A DNA stretch of 64,000 nucleotides from Epinephelus fuscoguttatus (Eukaryota > Chordata > Actinopteri > Perciformes > Serranidae), in contig NC_064762.1 of NCBI RefSeq assembly GCF_011397635.1, forward strand, positions 20,857,479-20,921,478, read 5' to 3'. The notes below the pieces were generated by a model that saw only the letters and a list, made by a program, of their open reading frames with translations, searched no databases and had not been told where the DNA came from. Every line of letters begins with the position of its first letter. The first letter of the stretch is position 1. The position numbers and the translations under genes are program-made. This document shows positions 24,785-37,114 of the stretch, piece by piece.

Positions 24785-27700
24785 GTAAGTTGTTCTTTAA
24801 AGAAGCTTGATTTTAATTTCACTGATTGTAACACGCTGCATGATTATCATTCTGTAAGTCATGAGGAAATGGTAGAAATGGTCAAAAGTGTGATAATAAT
24901 AATATTAATTAATTTATAGAGCACTTTTCATACAAGAGATGTAGCTCAAAGCTCAACAGAATTAGACAATGAAAAGACAGTAGATGATAAAATATAGAAG
25001 TGAAGCTAAAAAGAGAATGAATAAAAATAATAAGAACAAGAAAATTATTAATTAAAAGCCAAACTAGATAAATAGATATTTAGAAGAAGAGCTCTCTTGG
25101 TAGGGTTTTCCATAATTTTGGAGCCTAGTTGTCGCTATGATTGTGTATTTAAAAGCCCAGCAGTAGAAGAGCACGTGAAGGATCATGAAACAACAGAGAG
25201 TCTGCAGTGTCGGCCATTTCCAAACCATTAAGAGCTTTTAAAACAAAAAAAACCCTAAAATAAAATCTATTGATCTGTCTATCTATTGAAGATACTGAGA
25301 GCCAATGGAGTGTAGCTAAAATCGAGGTTATATGCTCGGTCTTCCTTGTTTTGGTAAAAGTCTGTTCACTGTGTCAAATTTGTGATGCACAAATACTTCT
25401 TGTTCTTTGTGGTTTTCTAGATGCACACTATAATAGTAGATTTATCTGAGAGAGACTTAAACTTTGTTCATTTCACCCTAGGTTTGACTTGGACATCAAG
25501 CCCTCTAAAGAGGTCTCTGAGTACACAGCCACCATGGCCTACAAGCTCCTCGTTGAAGGAAAGGAGAAACGCCACACAGTTGATTCTTTGAAGTTTGCCC
25601 TGAGAGCTGAAGGTATAAACATCTTATTTGCGGAAAAAAATCATATCAACCTAAGTGTTTCTATAGGCCATGACCTCCTTTTTCATTTTGCAGGGTTACA
25701 TACATGAGTAATGGAGTTATACTTTGTTTAACTTTAGGTGCTCAGCCCACCGAGGCCACAGTCACCATGAAGTTCAACAGGAACAGGAATGTCTTCAGCA
25801 CCCAAGTCCAGGTGCCTGACTTTGATGTCGAGGCCGGCGTTAAGGTTGGCATGACCGACAGCAGTGCCAAGGGCCGATCCATTACCCTGGAGTTCACCAA
25901 CAAGAACATTCCCCAGCTCTCTCTGACTGGCCGTGCCAAGTGAGTACCCGGCTAAAATCTTCTGTTTGAACACACTGTCAATAAATGATGCAACAGCATA
26001 TCTTTATGTACAAGCAGTGACTTGACCGTGTGTTTTTTTGATTCATCACAGGCTTCAGACCATGACTGATGGCATGCTGCAGGTTCAGCTGTTAGTCCCA
26101 TCATTCAAGACTGATGCTTCCATCACTGCTACCATGAGAAACACTGACGCACTCACCGTAGAGATCAAAAGTGATGTCAAGCTCCCAGCGACCTCTTCTG
26201 TTCAGGCAGTTACATTCAAATATGGTATGTCTGTTTAAGAAAATACTCCTAATGGACTTCAAAGATCGCTCATCTCAGGCATTTGTCTCACACACTGTGT
26301 CAAATTTAAAAGTTTAATGCTAAATGCTTTGTATTTCAGGTGAAGACCAGGCTGAGGTTCAGCTGATGTCCAACATGAGCGCTGATACTAAGATTGTTGT
26401 GCCTTACACCGAAGCCGTCATCGTCTGGCTCAAGCAGTTTGCGGAGGATGTCATGGAGCAGCAGGTTGTCAAGACTGACATGAAACTGCGTCACGTCCTC
26501 AACAAGGCAGTTGAGGTGAAAAGCATATGATTATTACTTAATATAATCAGAACTATTTTAGCAGACCTTGACTTAGTTATACTTCTACCAGACTAAAGCA
26601 TATGTTGTTTTATTCATCAGGCCGGTGATATCTGGATGGACAAGATCTCAGCTGATGTTCCCTACGTTGAGACTCTGAGGAACAGAATTGCAAGTGTGGA
26701 GATGCCCTCTGTGCCTGAGAACCTTTTCATGAACTTGTAAGTAAACCCCACATCGAATAATGATTATTACTTTTCACATTTATTTACCAGTTGAATGTCT
26801 GTTTTGAATTACCTTATAACACATGTTCTGCTTTAATCCTTTCACCAGTGACAGCGCATTCAGATACAAGTTCAACCACGACCGTATGACCATCACCGTC
26901 CCTCTTCCTCTTGGAGGCAAATCATCTGAGGAGCTGAGGATACCGCCAATGGTCAGCACCCCACGCATCTCCGTGCCTCAGCTGGACATGGAGTTCGCCT
27001 CACAGGAGATTCAGATCCCCACTTTTACCATCCCCTCTGAATATGATCTCGTCCTGCCTCTGATGGGAATGGTTGAAGCATCTGCCAAGGTCAACAGCAA
27101 CTATTATGACTGGGAGGCAACTATGTCTGCTGGTAACAACACCGTAGAGTCTCCAAGCTACCTGGCCAAGTTCAGAGTCGTGGCTGAGAGTCCAATCCAA
27201 CTTCTCTCCTTCTCAACTGAGGGTAATTTAAACGTTATTCTTGTATTTAATGAGAAGAATTATACGTTTGTTATTGAATACTAGATACACAGCTTCAAGC
27301 TAATACTAATTGATATTTTATTATTCTGTCTGTTTTTAAAGGAGCTACAACAATCACCGACACGCCAGAGAAAACCATGAAATTCAGCATGGATGGTTCC
27401 CTGAGCCACATGCTCATGAACACAGGTTTTAGTGTCCTTGAAACCATTGCTGTCACAGACAATGTAATGTCAACAGGGAGGTACAACATCAATGCTGCCT
27501 CTCCTATGGGTCTGGACACCTCTCTGGCTGTTACCACCCAGGTCACCCTAGACTCAAACATGCTGATTGGAGATGTCAACACAGACGGAAGTCTCACCAT
27601 TGGACCCATGGCTGCCAGCACCACTTATCAGTACACCTTCTCTGTTGAGCCAGCCAAGAAACAGGCTAAACTGGAGAGCACACTGACGGTGACCTCTGAA

Positions 27701-30700
27701 ATCCTGAAGGTCATCAACAAGATGAAGGCATCGTATGCAAATGAGGAGCTTCTGATTGAGTCTAACATCAACATGGACAACGACCCGATCAAGCACACTA
27801 CCAAAATGAGCCTTAACTACAAAGATGTCAAGCTTTCCATCCAGTCTGACTCTGTGACCAAGGCTGATGAGCGAATGATCCGTAGCCAGATGGAGTTCAC
27901 TGCCTCTGACGGGCAGGCCAGCCTCAGGATTGAGAATCAAGCTGATGACACAGTGAACCGTGTCTACTCTTTGCTCACTGGGTCCATGAGCCCCTCCGGC
28001 CTGGAGATCAATGCTGATGCCTCCTTGAACATCTTCTCAAGCCTTGCCTCTCACAAGGCAACACTGGCCCTGAACATGAATGGTCTGACCACCAGCTGCA
28101 CAACAACTGCTCAGTACAGCCCAATGACCTTTGAGAATGTCTTCCATGGTGGAGTTGACACCTCTGGTGCCACCATGTCCCTCACAACTAAGGCAGCCAT
28201 TAAAGACAACAAAGCCGAGCTCAATGTTGAGGGAAAGCTTGCAAGCACAGACGTTTACCTCAACGGCATCCTTAAAGGTAACCTCTTTGACATCAACACC
28301 AGGAACAGAGTGAACTTCAGACTGAACAAAGATGGCTTGGTCCTCTCCAACAACGTAGTTGGATCTCTCAACAACATGAGGACTGAGAATACACACTCAC
28401 TGTCTCTTACGCTAAAATCTTTCACCCTGAGCTCCAAGACTAATAACTTCCTTGACAAGGGTAACACTTATAAGCATGACATCAATGTTAACATGGAGCG
28501 TTTTACTGCCATGGTTAATGTGCAAGGTGAATTGAAGATCATGGAGACTGACTTTGTGAATGATTTCAAATTCGAGGCACAGCCCTACAACATGGAGCTG
28601 ACTGGAACAATGATGGCAGGCCGCTTAGGGGAAGAGCTTAAGCACACTTATGAAGTCAAGTTTGTTGACATGGCCCTCTCTGCAACATGCAATACCGTTG
28701 GTAAACTCCTGGGAACTCAAATGGAACATTACTCTCTTATGGAGGTTGCTGGTCTGACCATGAAGTTCAACAGTGAAGCCAAATTCAACTCACCAGTTCT
28801 TCAGCTGGACAGTACAGTCAAAACTGTTGCTGCACCCTTCACTCTGAACATTGATGCCATCTTCAACTCAAATGGTGAAGGGTATCTGTATGGTAAGCAG
28901 AGCGGCGAAGTATACAGCAAATTCCTCCTGAAGGCAGAACCCACACTGTTCACACATTCATTTGAGCACAGAGCCTCAACCACCCATCAACTGGAGGGCA
29001 GAGCCGAAATCAAAACCAATATGGAAAACAAGTTCAACAGCATGCTGAGTCTCCAAGAGCAAAGTGTGACACTGAAGATGGCATCCAAAGTAAATGAGGA
29101 CACTTTTGATCAAGAAATGAATGCCTATAACAACGCAGAGAGAATGGGTATTGAGATGTCAGGAGCAGTTTCAACCTCCCTCTTCAGTGAGACCAAACAA
29201 GATTACGCAGTCTCTGGATTTGTGAAATATGACAAGAGCAGTGACAGCCACTTCATCCAGATCCCATTCATTGAGCATCTGCCTGCAGTTATTGAAGACG
29301 TTAAGGCCACAATGATGAGGCTGATGGACCAGAGCATTGTGATGCTGAGCGATATCAACACCAAGTATGAGATCAGTGCCAAGTTTCAGAATAAAGTGTC
29401 AGAACTGAAGGAGGTGATTGACAACTTTGACTTCAAACTCTTTGTCCAAGACCTGAGAAAGTACACCAACTCAGTGGAAAGCTTTGTGATCGACCTGACG
29501 GCCAAGTTCCCAACTGACAAAGTTATGAATGTGCTGAGAGCAATGAAGGATGCCATCGTGGCGTTTATAACGAAGCATAACATTACCCAGAACTTCAATG
29601 AAATTTATGCCAAAGTAGAGGAGATCCTCTCCAGCTACGAGGTTGAAAAGATGATTGGGGCCATCATGGATGAGGTTGTTAAAATCATGAAGCAGTATCA
29701 GGTGAGGGAAAAGGTACAGTCTGCAATTGCTACTCTCAATTCAATTGACTTCGAGCCTTTGCGCAAAAAAGTTATGGCACCTGTTCAGGAGCTTGTGAAT
29801 GAGCTGTATTCCTTTAACTTCAAACAGCTGATTGATGACATGAGTGACTATTTCATGAGGATGATGCAGACAATCAGATCTTTTGATTATGACACATTCA
29901 CGATGGAATTGAAGGAGAAAGTGTCAGAAATGAGCAAGATCCCTTGCTTTGGAAAACTCTATGGAGAGTTCAGACTCACCTCCCCTCATTACACACTCAG
30001 GACCAATGCTGACCTCGAGAACACCACAACTACATCAGTCACACCAGAGTTTAAAATCAACCTTAACTCATGGGCAACATCTACTTTGAAAGTTCTTGAC
30101 TTCACAGTGGACGCCAGTGCTCACTTTGCTGCACCCAAGATGAGTCGCCTGTCCATCTCTGAGAATGTTAAAGTTGACCAGATGTGTCTCAAACTCGACC
30201 ACAAGGCAACAATGACTCTCTATGGCCTGTCAGCTCAAGCTTCTGCTGAAACTACTGCAAAAGCCAACACTGAGCTCTATGTAGCCGAGCTTGTCAATAC
30301 TGCGTTCTTCGCCATGGAAGATGGAGTTTCTGCCACTGTGGAGACTAACTACAAACACGACCTCAACATGCCATTCTTCAACATCTTCAGTGAAGCCTCA
30401 ATGAATCAAAAGAATGTCCTCCAGCTTGAGACAGGCACTGCCCGTCTGACCGTTACCAATGTGGCTAATGAAAAATATGCAGTTCAGGACTTCTCAGATG
30501 AGGTAACCCACAAGAGTGACATGGAGGTGGTCATGGATCTGCACACAGCCAAAGTGACTTTCACCGGAGCAACAGGCAGCAACAACATCAAAATGAATCA
30601 AAAAGTGGTTGCAGAAGTTTGCATTTTCCGCCATGTAATTTTTGATGCCAACTTTGAGACAGACACACCTTTCATGAAGGGCAGCGTTGCAGAAGTCAAG

Positions 30701-33278
30701 TTCCAGATTAATGCCGGAGACATGAAAATTGATCTCACTGCCTCTCACAGTGCAGAGCTGACTGGAAGGATTGAGGGAACTCTCTCAAACTCTGTGCTTG
30801 CTTCAGTCACACCTAGTGATCTTATGTTTGACACCAAGAACAAGGGAAATGTCAAGGCTGCCCTTCCATTGAAGCTGTCTGCAAAGATTGATCTCCAGAA
30901 TGACATGGCCGTGACCCTGAACTCTGAAATGCAGCAGTCTAGCTGGACAGGTCTGGCCAGATTCAACCAGTACAAGTACTCCCATTTCTTCAGCATGGAT
31001 AACGGTGACAGAGAAATTAACATCATTTCCCAGACTAAAGGAGAAGCAGATCTAGATGTGCTGAGGAGGCCTATCACCATCCCTGAAATGACCGTGCCAT
31101 TTGTTGGTATGAGGACACCAAGAGTGGAAGACTTCTCCCTGTGGGAAGAAACTGGCCTGGGCAACATCCTGACCACAACTGAGCAGACATTTGACATGAA
31201 CTCCAAGCTGAAGTACATGAAGAACCCTGAGATGATCACCATTGACATTAATGTGGATCCAGTCATCACTTTCGTTAATAACAATGTCAAGACTCTGCAC
31301 AAGAAAGTGCTCATCGGCAAAGATCAGGCTGCTGCCATCCTGGCTACATCTTACAACCAAGCAAAGGCAGAGTATGAAAAGTATAGCATTGAGCTGCCCA
31401 AAACCATTACAATCCCTGCCTACAAAGTTCCAGTGATGAATGTCGAGGTGTCTTCCTTCACCATTCCCCTGCCTGACGTGAGTCTCATCACAATGCCTGC
31501 TCTGCATGTTCCATCTGCCCTCAGCAAGATGACTCTGCCAAAAATCACTCTGCCCAAAATTCAGAGCATCAGCATCCCAATGCTGGGTGATCTGACCTAT
31601 GAGTTCTCCATGAAAACCGCAATGGTCACACTCAAAACTGATGCCAGCATCCTCAACCAGGACAGCATTCTGATCAAACTTGATGCTTCCTCAACCTCTA
31701 CATTCGAGGTTCTGACTGGAAAGATTGAGGGCAACGCCAATGTGAACACAGCCGATGGATTTAAAGTGGTCTCTGTCCTGTCTGTTAAACATCCAATGAT
31801 TGAGGGAAACCATGACAGCACCACCATGATCAGCTATGAAAATGTGGATACCTCCATCACCAATTCAGCAAAGGTCAACCTACCTGTCCTGAAAATGGAA
31901 ATCTATCAGGAGATTACTGGAAATCCAGAGGAGGGCCTTGTTGTGTCTATGTCTACTCCATCTGCAGGACTCCTCGCACTTCAAATGCAGACCAAGCGCC
32001 CAGCACAAGTGAAAGCAAGACTCTATGGTCGCTACCCGGTAAGAGAACTTTTGCTTACTTATTTGCTCACTAATAACCATAAATTGTGATACAAATGTGA
32101 ATGGTGTATTTGCTGTATATTTTAGTAATATTCATTTCATGTTTACTTTTTCCTCATAGTCTGAGCCAACAACCGACATCGAAATCTTGGCTCTGAAGAT
32201 GTCTGTGATGGACTCCGAGAAGCTGAACCTTCAGACAACCTGGAACATGGAGATACCATATCAGATGATGTTGGGAATGAAGAAACAGGTGCCCACTGTG
32301 ATGAAAATGGTGTCTGAGCCTGCTGTCGATACATATAACACAATCTACAGGCATGCTAGAAGCCTTGAGGGTCCCTTTGAGCAGGCTAAAGAGCAGGGTA
32401 AAGTGATGTTAAAGCAGGCTGTTGACAACCTTGCAGCAATGAATCCTTCCAGTGTTATGACAACTGTCACAGATAAGACCATCTTGATCCTCAGAGAGTA
32501 CCAAAAGAAAGTTGAAATCGTTCTTGATGCTGTTGTTAAATTCCTGAGAGAGACCAAGTTCCAGATCCCTGGGTATGAGCAGAGGCTGTCTGGACTTGAG
32601 GTTTACCAGAAATTCAGTGCTTTTGTCGCTGATGTATCTGAGGAGGCTGTTCAGAAGGTTCCAGAGTACTTTGCCTCCATGTTTGCAGCAGTGCTTGATT
32701 ATTTCCAAAACATCGAATTCACCCTTCCTGGCTCTAACTACATCGTCAGCGGAAGGGAAATTCTCGATGACTTAGTTGTAGCTTTGAGGAAAATTCAGGA
32801 CCAAGTGATTGTCACTGTTAGGAAACTGGGCGAAATCCAGCTGGAAGACATCATTAACAAATTCTCTGCATTCGTGCAGTTTGCCACCGAACAGGGTGAG
32901 AAGTTGCTCCAAACTATTAAATCTCAGAACGCAGAGAAGCTCTACACCTTTGTGAATGATGTATACAATGATGCCATCAACTCTCAGGTCCTGGCTGATG
33001 TTACCATGCAGGTTGAAGAGGCCCACAAAATTATTGTGGAATATCTAAAAGCTGTGAAAGCTAGGCTCGAAAACATTTTCACTGACATGTCCTTTGACCA
33101 GCTTCAAGCTGACATCCAGTCCTGGATCGATGTAATGGTGAAACGTTTAAATGCTTTCCACAATAACGTTATTAGAACACTGAAGGAGACAAGCAAAACC
33201 GTTGAACCATTTGTGAGAGTAGGTGACAGACAGATGGAAGTTGACATCCCCTTACCATTTGTTGTCAAACTCAACTAA
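17639..33278 (+). CDS. apob: Apolipoprotein B (complete second tandem copy, 26 coding exons, ~3308 aa)
   Basis: This is the structural scaffold of triglyceride-rich lipoprotein particles, lipidated in the endoplasmic reticulum with microsomal triglyceride transfer protein and then secreted. The ATG at 17639 sits in a good context (CCCACCATGG) and begins a signal peptide ([18 protein letters not shown]). A vitellogenin-type lipid-transfer module follows (about residues 33-650), opening [16 protein letters not shown], with paired cysteines matching human apoB. Further motifs shared with human are [17 protein letters not shown] and [16 protein letters not shown]. One 4.7-kb exon encodes most of the amphipathic beta-strand and helix region, and a 1.1-kb last exon encodes the C-terminal helices. 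All splice phases agree and give 9927 nt, divisible by 3. The protein is about 1,250 residues shorter than human apoB-100. The gene lies 17 kb downstream of another apob copy on the same strand. Confidence 0.95.
22245..22321. repeat. (TTTAA)n and (TTTTA)n pentanucleotide repeat in apob intron 10
   Basis: About ten TTTAA units pass into about six TTTTA units. The intron also holds a T-rich low-complexity tract from about 21950 to 22130 and a poly-T stretch just before the acceptor at 22419. Confidence 0.9.
24895..25370. repeat. Dispersed repeat in apob intron 18
   Basis: The sequence TTTATAGAGCACTTTTCATA, then GTAGCTCAAAGC, and later AGATACTGAGAGCCAATGGA with GGTTATATGCTC, is a combination I recall from repeats spread through fish genomes. 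It explains why this is the longest intron of the gene (697 bp). Family assignment is uncertain. Confidence 0.4.
25482..27222 (+). other. apob: apob exons 19-24: beta-sheet part of the lipid-transfer module
   Basis: Exons are 25482-25612, 25738-25939, 26052-26224, 26340-26515, 26621-26736 and 26849-27222. They encode strands such as [15 protein letters not shown], aligned with human VQIPDFDVDLGT, and [16 protein letters not shown], aligned with human IEIPLPFGGKSSRDLK. Short repeated IP/VP/LP strands ([19 protein letters not shown]) mark the start of the lipid-binding beta region. Confidence 0.88.
27342..32038 (+). other. apob: apob exon 25: large lipid-binding exon
   Basis: A single 4697-base exon spans about residues 1371-2936 and is equivalent to the very long exon 26 of human APOB (7.5 kb). 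It carries amphipathic beta strands, then a helical block at about 29300-29940 (roughly 210 residues against about 600 in human), then a second beta region with VPxxxIP-type strands (31400-31600). It ends at a clean CCG|GTAAGA donor. The region matching the human LDL-receptor-binding site B lies at about 31731-31770 but lacks its basic residues. Antisense open frames across this exon are shadows. Confidence 0.9.
32160..33278 (+). other. apob: apob exon 26: C-terminal helical exon
   Basis: It begins after a TCATAG acceptor with [14 protein letters not shown], alignable to human SPDKKLTIFKTELRV. It ends at TAA 33276-33278 with [14 protein letters not shown]-type strands. It matches the start of human exon 29. 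Amphipathic helices dominate, and the 3' part is homologous to the partial gene at 2-568. Confidence 0.88.
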
Positions 33279-33490
33279 GTGACCATAGCTAACCAGGATA
33301 TACTACAGTGTTTGCTTTGACTGTATCTGTTGTGTAACCATGATGCGTGTCTCTCTACGCTGTGTTTGAAATTAGTAATTTTGTTTATTATTTCACAGTA
33401 GATTCACAGCTGCTGTGCTCTCTTTGTGTCTTGTACTATTTAAAAAATATGTGGCCTTCAATAAAGACAGTTTGTACTGCATACTGAACA
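33279..33490 (+). other. apob: 3' UTR of the second apob gene with poly(A) signal
   Basis: AATAAA at 33460-33465 lies 182 bases after the stop. A short 3' UTR is normal for APOB. T-rich sequence downstream at 33510-33525 fits a cleavage-stimulating element. Confidence 0.7.
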
Positions 33491-34500
33491 TCTCTGTGCA
33501 TTTCTTATATGATTCTTTTTTAAATCTAACTTCTTGGCAAACTTATAAAAGTAAAAGTGTGCACTGGTAAAATTTCCTCCTTAAGCATAAATCGGCATTT
33601 TATGGTCGTGAAGCATTTCACTTTGAGTCAAACCTGCTTCCCTCAAACTCAAAAATATATATAGTAGCAAGTCAATAAAAACAACATAATATGTCACAGT
33701 ATGACAAAATTTTAAAAAGATCACTACACTGCTGTCACAGCCATTTGTACCCTGTGGTCTAAATTTAGCAGAGACGCAAATAGCTTCCTGTGACACACAA
33801 GCCCTCTTATCACAAAACAATGAGAAGAAATGAGTCAGTCTGACAGCTATTGTGAACATTATTAAAAAGAAAGTAAAGTAAAATGTATTCACCAGTTGGA
33901 AAACATGAACTAATATTCCCCATAATGGCTGTTGGCTATGTGTAATCAGAAGCAATGTGTTCACACCCTTAAGCAAAAGTGGCAGTACAATAGTATATAA
34001 ATACTCCATTACAAATCTTATTCATGTAAACATACAGAGGTAAAATGTATGGGAATTATCAAAAGCAAATAACTCATAACAGAGCTCATAATAGAGGAGA
34101 ATAAAGTAGTGTTTTAATGTTGTAGTTTGCTGGAGCTGAGCTGTTCTGAACTACTACTCAAAGGTTAGGGTCTCAGCTGTGAATAAATATGTTTTAATGT
34201 ACACAGATGCTTTCTAAAATGAGGTGATTCGGGATTAAAGTAATGTGTATTTGTGCCAATCAGCCCCATCCGGAGGTTGGCTGTCACAGTGTTATAACAT
34301 TATAGCTACAAAAAAAAATAAAATAAAATGAAACAACCAATAGAAATAATTTGAAAATTTAATTCAAACAAGAACCAGGAAAAAATGAACATTTAATTTA
34401 ATATATGCCCATTTTAAAAATGATTTTAAGCAATTAATCAGTAGGAATTTTTAATTACTTTTGCCACTGACTATCATTAATAATAAAAAATAATGATATA
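33491..34500. other. Intergenic, no gene seen
   Basis: A+T-rich. A minus-strand open frame at 33581-34009 has low-complexity hydrophobic composition and no recognisable features. Confidence 0.4.
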
Positions 34501-34504
34501 AATT

Positions 34505-35830
34505 ATAGCAGTTGCGCAGCGATGGGTTGGGTCTGGGCATTTTTAGGCAATTCTGAGCAACAAGCAGAAGAATGGGAAGACATTTAGGAATTTAGCAACA
34601 CAATCTGCCTTTTGCATCAGCTGAGGCTTGAAAGCACAACCTCTGAGACTAAGAATCAATTTCTATCTCACTGAGCTAATTAGTCAGTGACAATTCATGT
34701 GTAGCTTCACAAATTGACTAAGCCAGACGTGCAGGTTTAGCAGCCATCCATGCATGGAAAAGCAGATTTCAAACCACTATAAAAAATTCAGTTATCGAAA
34801 CAAAAATCTGAAAATACACATATTGCATCTAGACTGCATGGAGATGTTGGTAATTTGTTTTAACAATGATTGATTTGCTTCATAAGTGAAAAACTGATGT
34901 TTAACTAGTTGAGCTATGTGCAAAGTGAGAAGCCTCAGATGGTTTCACACTGAAGTATTGACACTGGATCTTTGTGCAAAGTTTGGTTTATTTTCAAGCA
35001 TGAGAAGGCAGATTTTCTAGCAGAAAAAAGACTTGAAGATGCCGCACAGTGATCAGTCACGCTCAGGCAATTTTAAGCAATAAGCTGGAGCACAAGAAGA
35101 TGTTTACATTACAATGTGGATTGTGCACCAGTTGAGGCTTGAATCCACAACCTCTGGAACCTAAGACAGTCATCTACCGCTCTGAGCTAATTGGCAAGTA
35201 GCAACTCAACAGTGGCTTCACGAATTGAGTAAGCCATTCACTGTTGTGTAGGAAAGCAGCCATCTGTGCATGGAAAGGCAGATTTGAAACCACTGTAAAA
35301 AATTCAGTTATTAAGACAAAAATCTGAAAATACACATATTGCATCTAGACAGCATGGAGATGTTGGTAATTTGTTTGTAACAATGATTAATTTGATCAAT
35401 TTTTGATAAATCAAAAATTTGAGAAACGCAGTTTTTGTAGGACAGTCTGAAGATGCTCTGTAGCAAGTTTGGTGTCAATTGAGCAAAAATTGTGGGAGGA
35501 GATAGGTTTAAGAAGTTTTACAGTTTTTGAAAAAAAAAAACAGAGTGATGAACTTCATAGTTTTTAATAGGTTTAAATGTACAAAAGTTTCTTCAGTGTT
35601 GGGGCTACAGTTTGATGAAAGTTGTAAAGTTGTAGCACGCATGGTTGATTTGTTATGAATTTTCAAAGTTTTGAAATTTAGACGCTTGCTGTAGCGCCAC
35701 CATCAGGACTATTGGCTTGAGTTTACATCTGAGGATATCTGGCATGAGACTGGACCTTTGTGCAAAGTTTGGTGAGTTTTCACGCATGGGAAGTATGATT
35801 TCCTCAGAAGAAGAAAGAAGAAGAATACCT
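34505..35830. repeat. Two tandem copies (~515 bp apart) of a tRNA-headed dispersed repeat
   Basis: Blocks at 34505-35030 and 35038-35400 match along their length. For example, GCATGGAGATGTTGGTAATT starts near 34838 and 35353, and TGAGGCTTGAA starts at 34622 and 35133. On the minus strand both contain a tRNA-like head: A-box TAGCTCAGTGAGA or TAGCTCAGAGCGG, and a B-box-like GGTTGTG..TTCAAGCC. A third partial match (GTGCAAAGTTTGGTGAGTTT with a GAAGAAGAA tail) lies at 35755-35830. The repeat family is not named with confidence. Confidence 0.7.
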
Positions 35831-36257
35831 AGGATTACAATAGTGTTAAAATAGTGATAAAATTATGTTCACTCATCAGAGACTTTCAAATCTTATTTCA
35901 AAATGTATCTGATTCCTTTGGTCTGTTAGCCAGATATAACACTTCAATATCTCTAACACAGTTTTAAGATACATTTACCCTCACCAAAAAGTTAGAAAGT
36001 TTAAAATAGTAGATGAGAGCAGGTGAAGAAAGCAAACATCTCTATGTTACATGTTTGTTTCTGTGACTTTCAAAGGACCAGAAAATAGCTGCATGCCAAC
36101 TAACCCTGGTCTCCCCTACAACCATGCATCACATTTTATTTTATAAAATCATCAAGTTTTCTATGCTGTTATGTAAAATAACCATCAGCAAATGACCTAC
36201 TAACGATCTGTCAGATGACTTAATGGAGTAAAAAGCAGGCTACGTATAAGTATAAAG

Positions 36258-36950
36258 CAGAGGTGTCTAACTCAACTTAAATTTGATCTCAAGTGGGCCA
36301 GACAAGTAAGACCACTGCATAATACCTTAAAAATATACCAACCCTTCTAATTTTCCCTTTTTTTTTTGTGTAAAGACGTCCATTCTGAAAACGTTCATCC
36401 ATTTAAAGAACAAATGATGAACAGCCTGCAGTATATAAGAGAAATTGAGTGCAATTTCAACAGTATGTCTCAGTTTTTCCACTTTCAATCAGTCTGCTAC
36501 TCACTTTCATTACATGTGCATATTTTTCAGAATGTTCCACTAAAGTGGAAGCTCTTGCAGAAGCAGGTGAAGTCATCCCCTGCCTTACAAACCATTTACA
36601 ATCTGAAGTTTTGTCAGTGCCTCAGCAGCAGGGTTCCACTAATATTGTTTTAAGATAGAAGTCTGATACAGATTGTTTTGTAGTGAAGCTGCTGGTTGAC
36701 AATATTTTGCACATTGTTCGATGTCTTTAAATTTGACAACACAAATAATTCATCGTTATGTCAGAAAGCTGTATTCTAGTCAGGGTGGCAACATTTTACA
36801 TGAAGTATCTTCCCACTGTTTTAATTTTTCCTGAAACCTCTCAGCCTTCATATGTGCGTCAACATCAGGTGTGCAAAGTCATCTAGTGGGCCAGATTGGA
36901 CCCTTTAGCGGGCCACTTCTCGCCCCCGGGCCGTCTGTTTGACACTGCTG
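36258..36950. mobile_element. hAT-type non-autonomous transposon with perfect 8-bp target duplication
   Basis: The left end is CAGAGGTGTCTAAC (36258). The right end, read on the opposite strand, is CAGCAGTGTCAAAC, imperfect inverted repeats of the vertebrate 'GGTGTCAAAC' hAT group. A perfect direct repeat GTATAAAG flanks the element at 36250-36257 and 36951-36958. The 693-bp interior includes GGGCCAGA-type and CCCCCGGGCCG motifs usual near these termini, but no intact transposase. Confidence 0.87.
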
Positions 36951-37114
36951 GTATAAAGTATCGTAACATGGAGATACTCAGGTAAAGTACAAGTATGTTT
37001 CCTACCTAAACCAGAAAAGAAAATACACTGGATGATGTCATTATAGCTGCAACACCACATTGAGTATTTGTCCTTAGTGAGAGAAAATGAGGCACAAGAA
37101 TGGAAAACTAGAGG

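Noticed and set aside
30745-31320. Minus-strand open frame of 191 codons
   Set aside because: It lies wholly antisense to the large apob exon, and its composition follows from the coding strand; there is no family signature or promoter.
33581-34009. Possible 142-codon minus-strand gene downstream of apob
   Set aside because: Low-complexity hydrophobic text with no conserved motif, no promoter and no splice context.
34622-34685. tRNA gene on the minus strand
   Set aside because: It has tRNA-like boxes but is part of a duplicated dispersed repeat, and the B box is degenerate.
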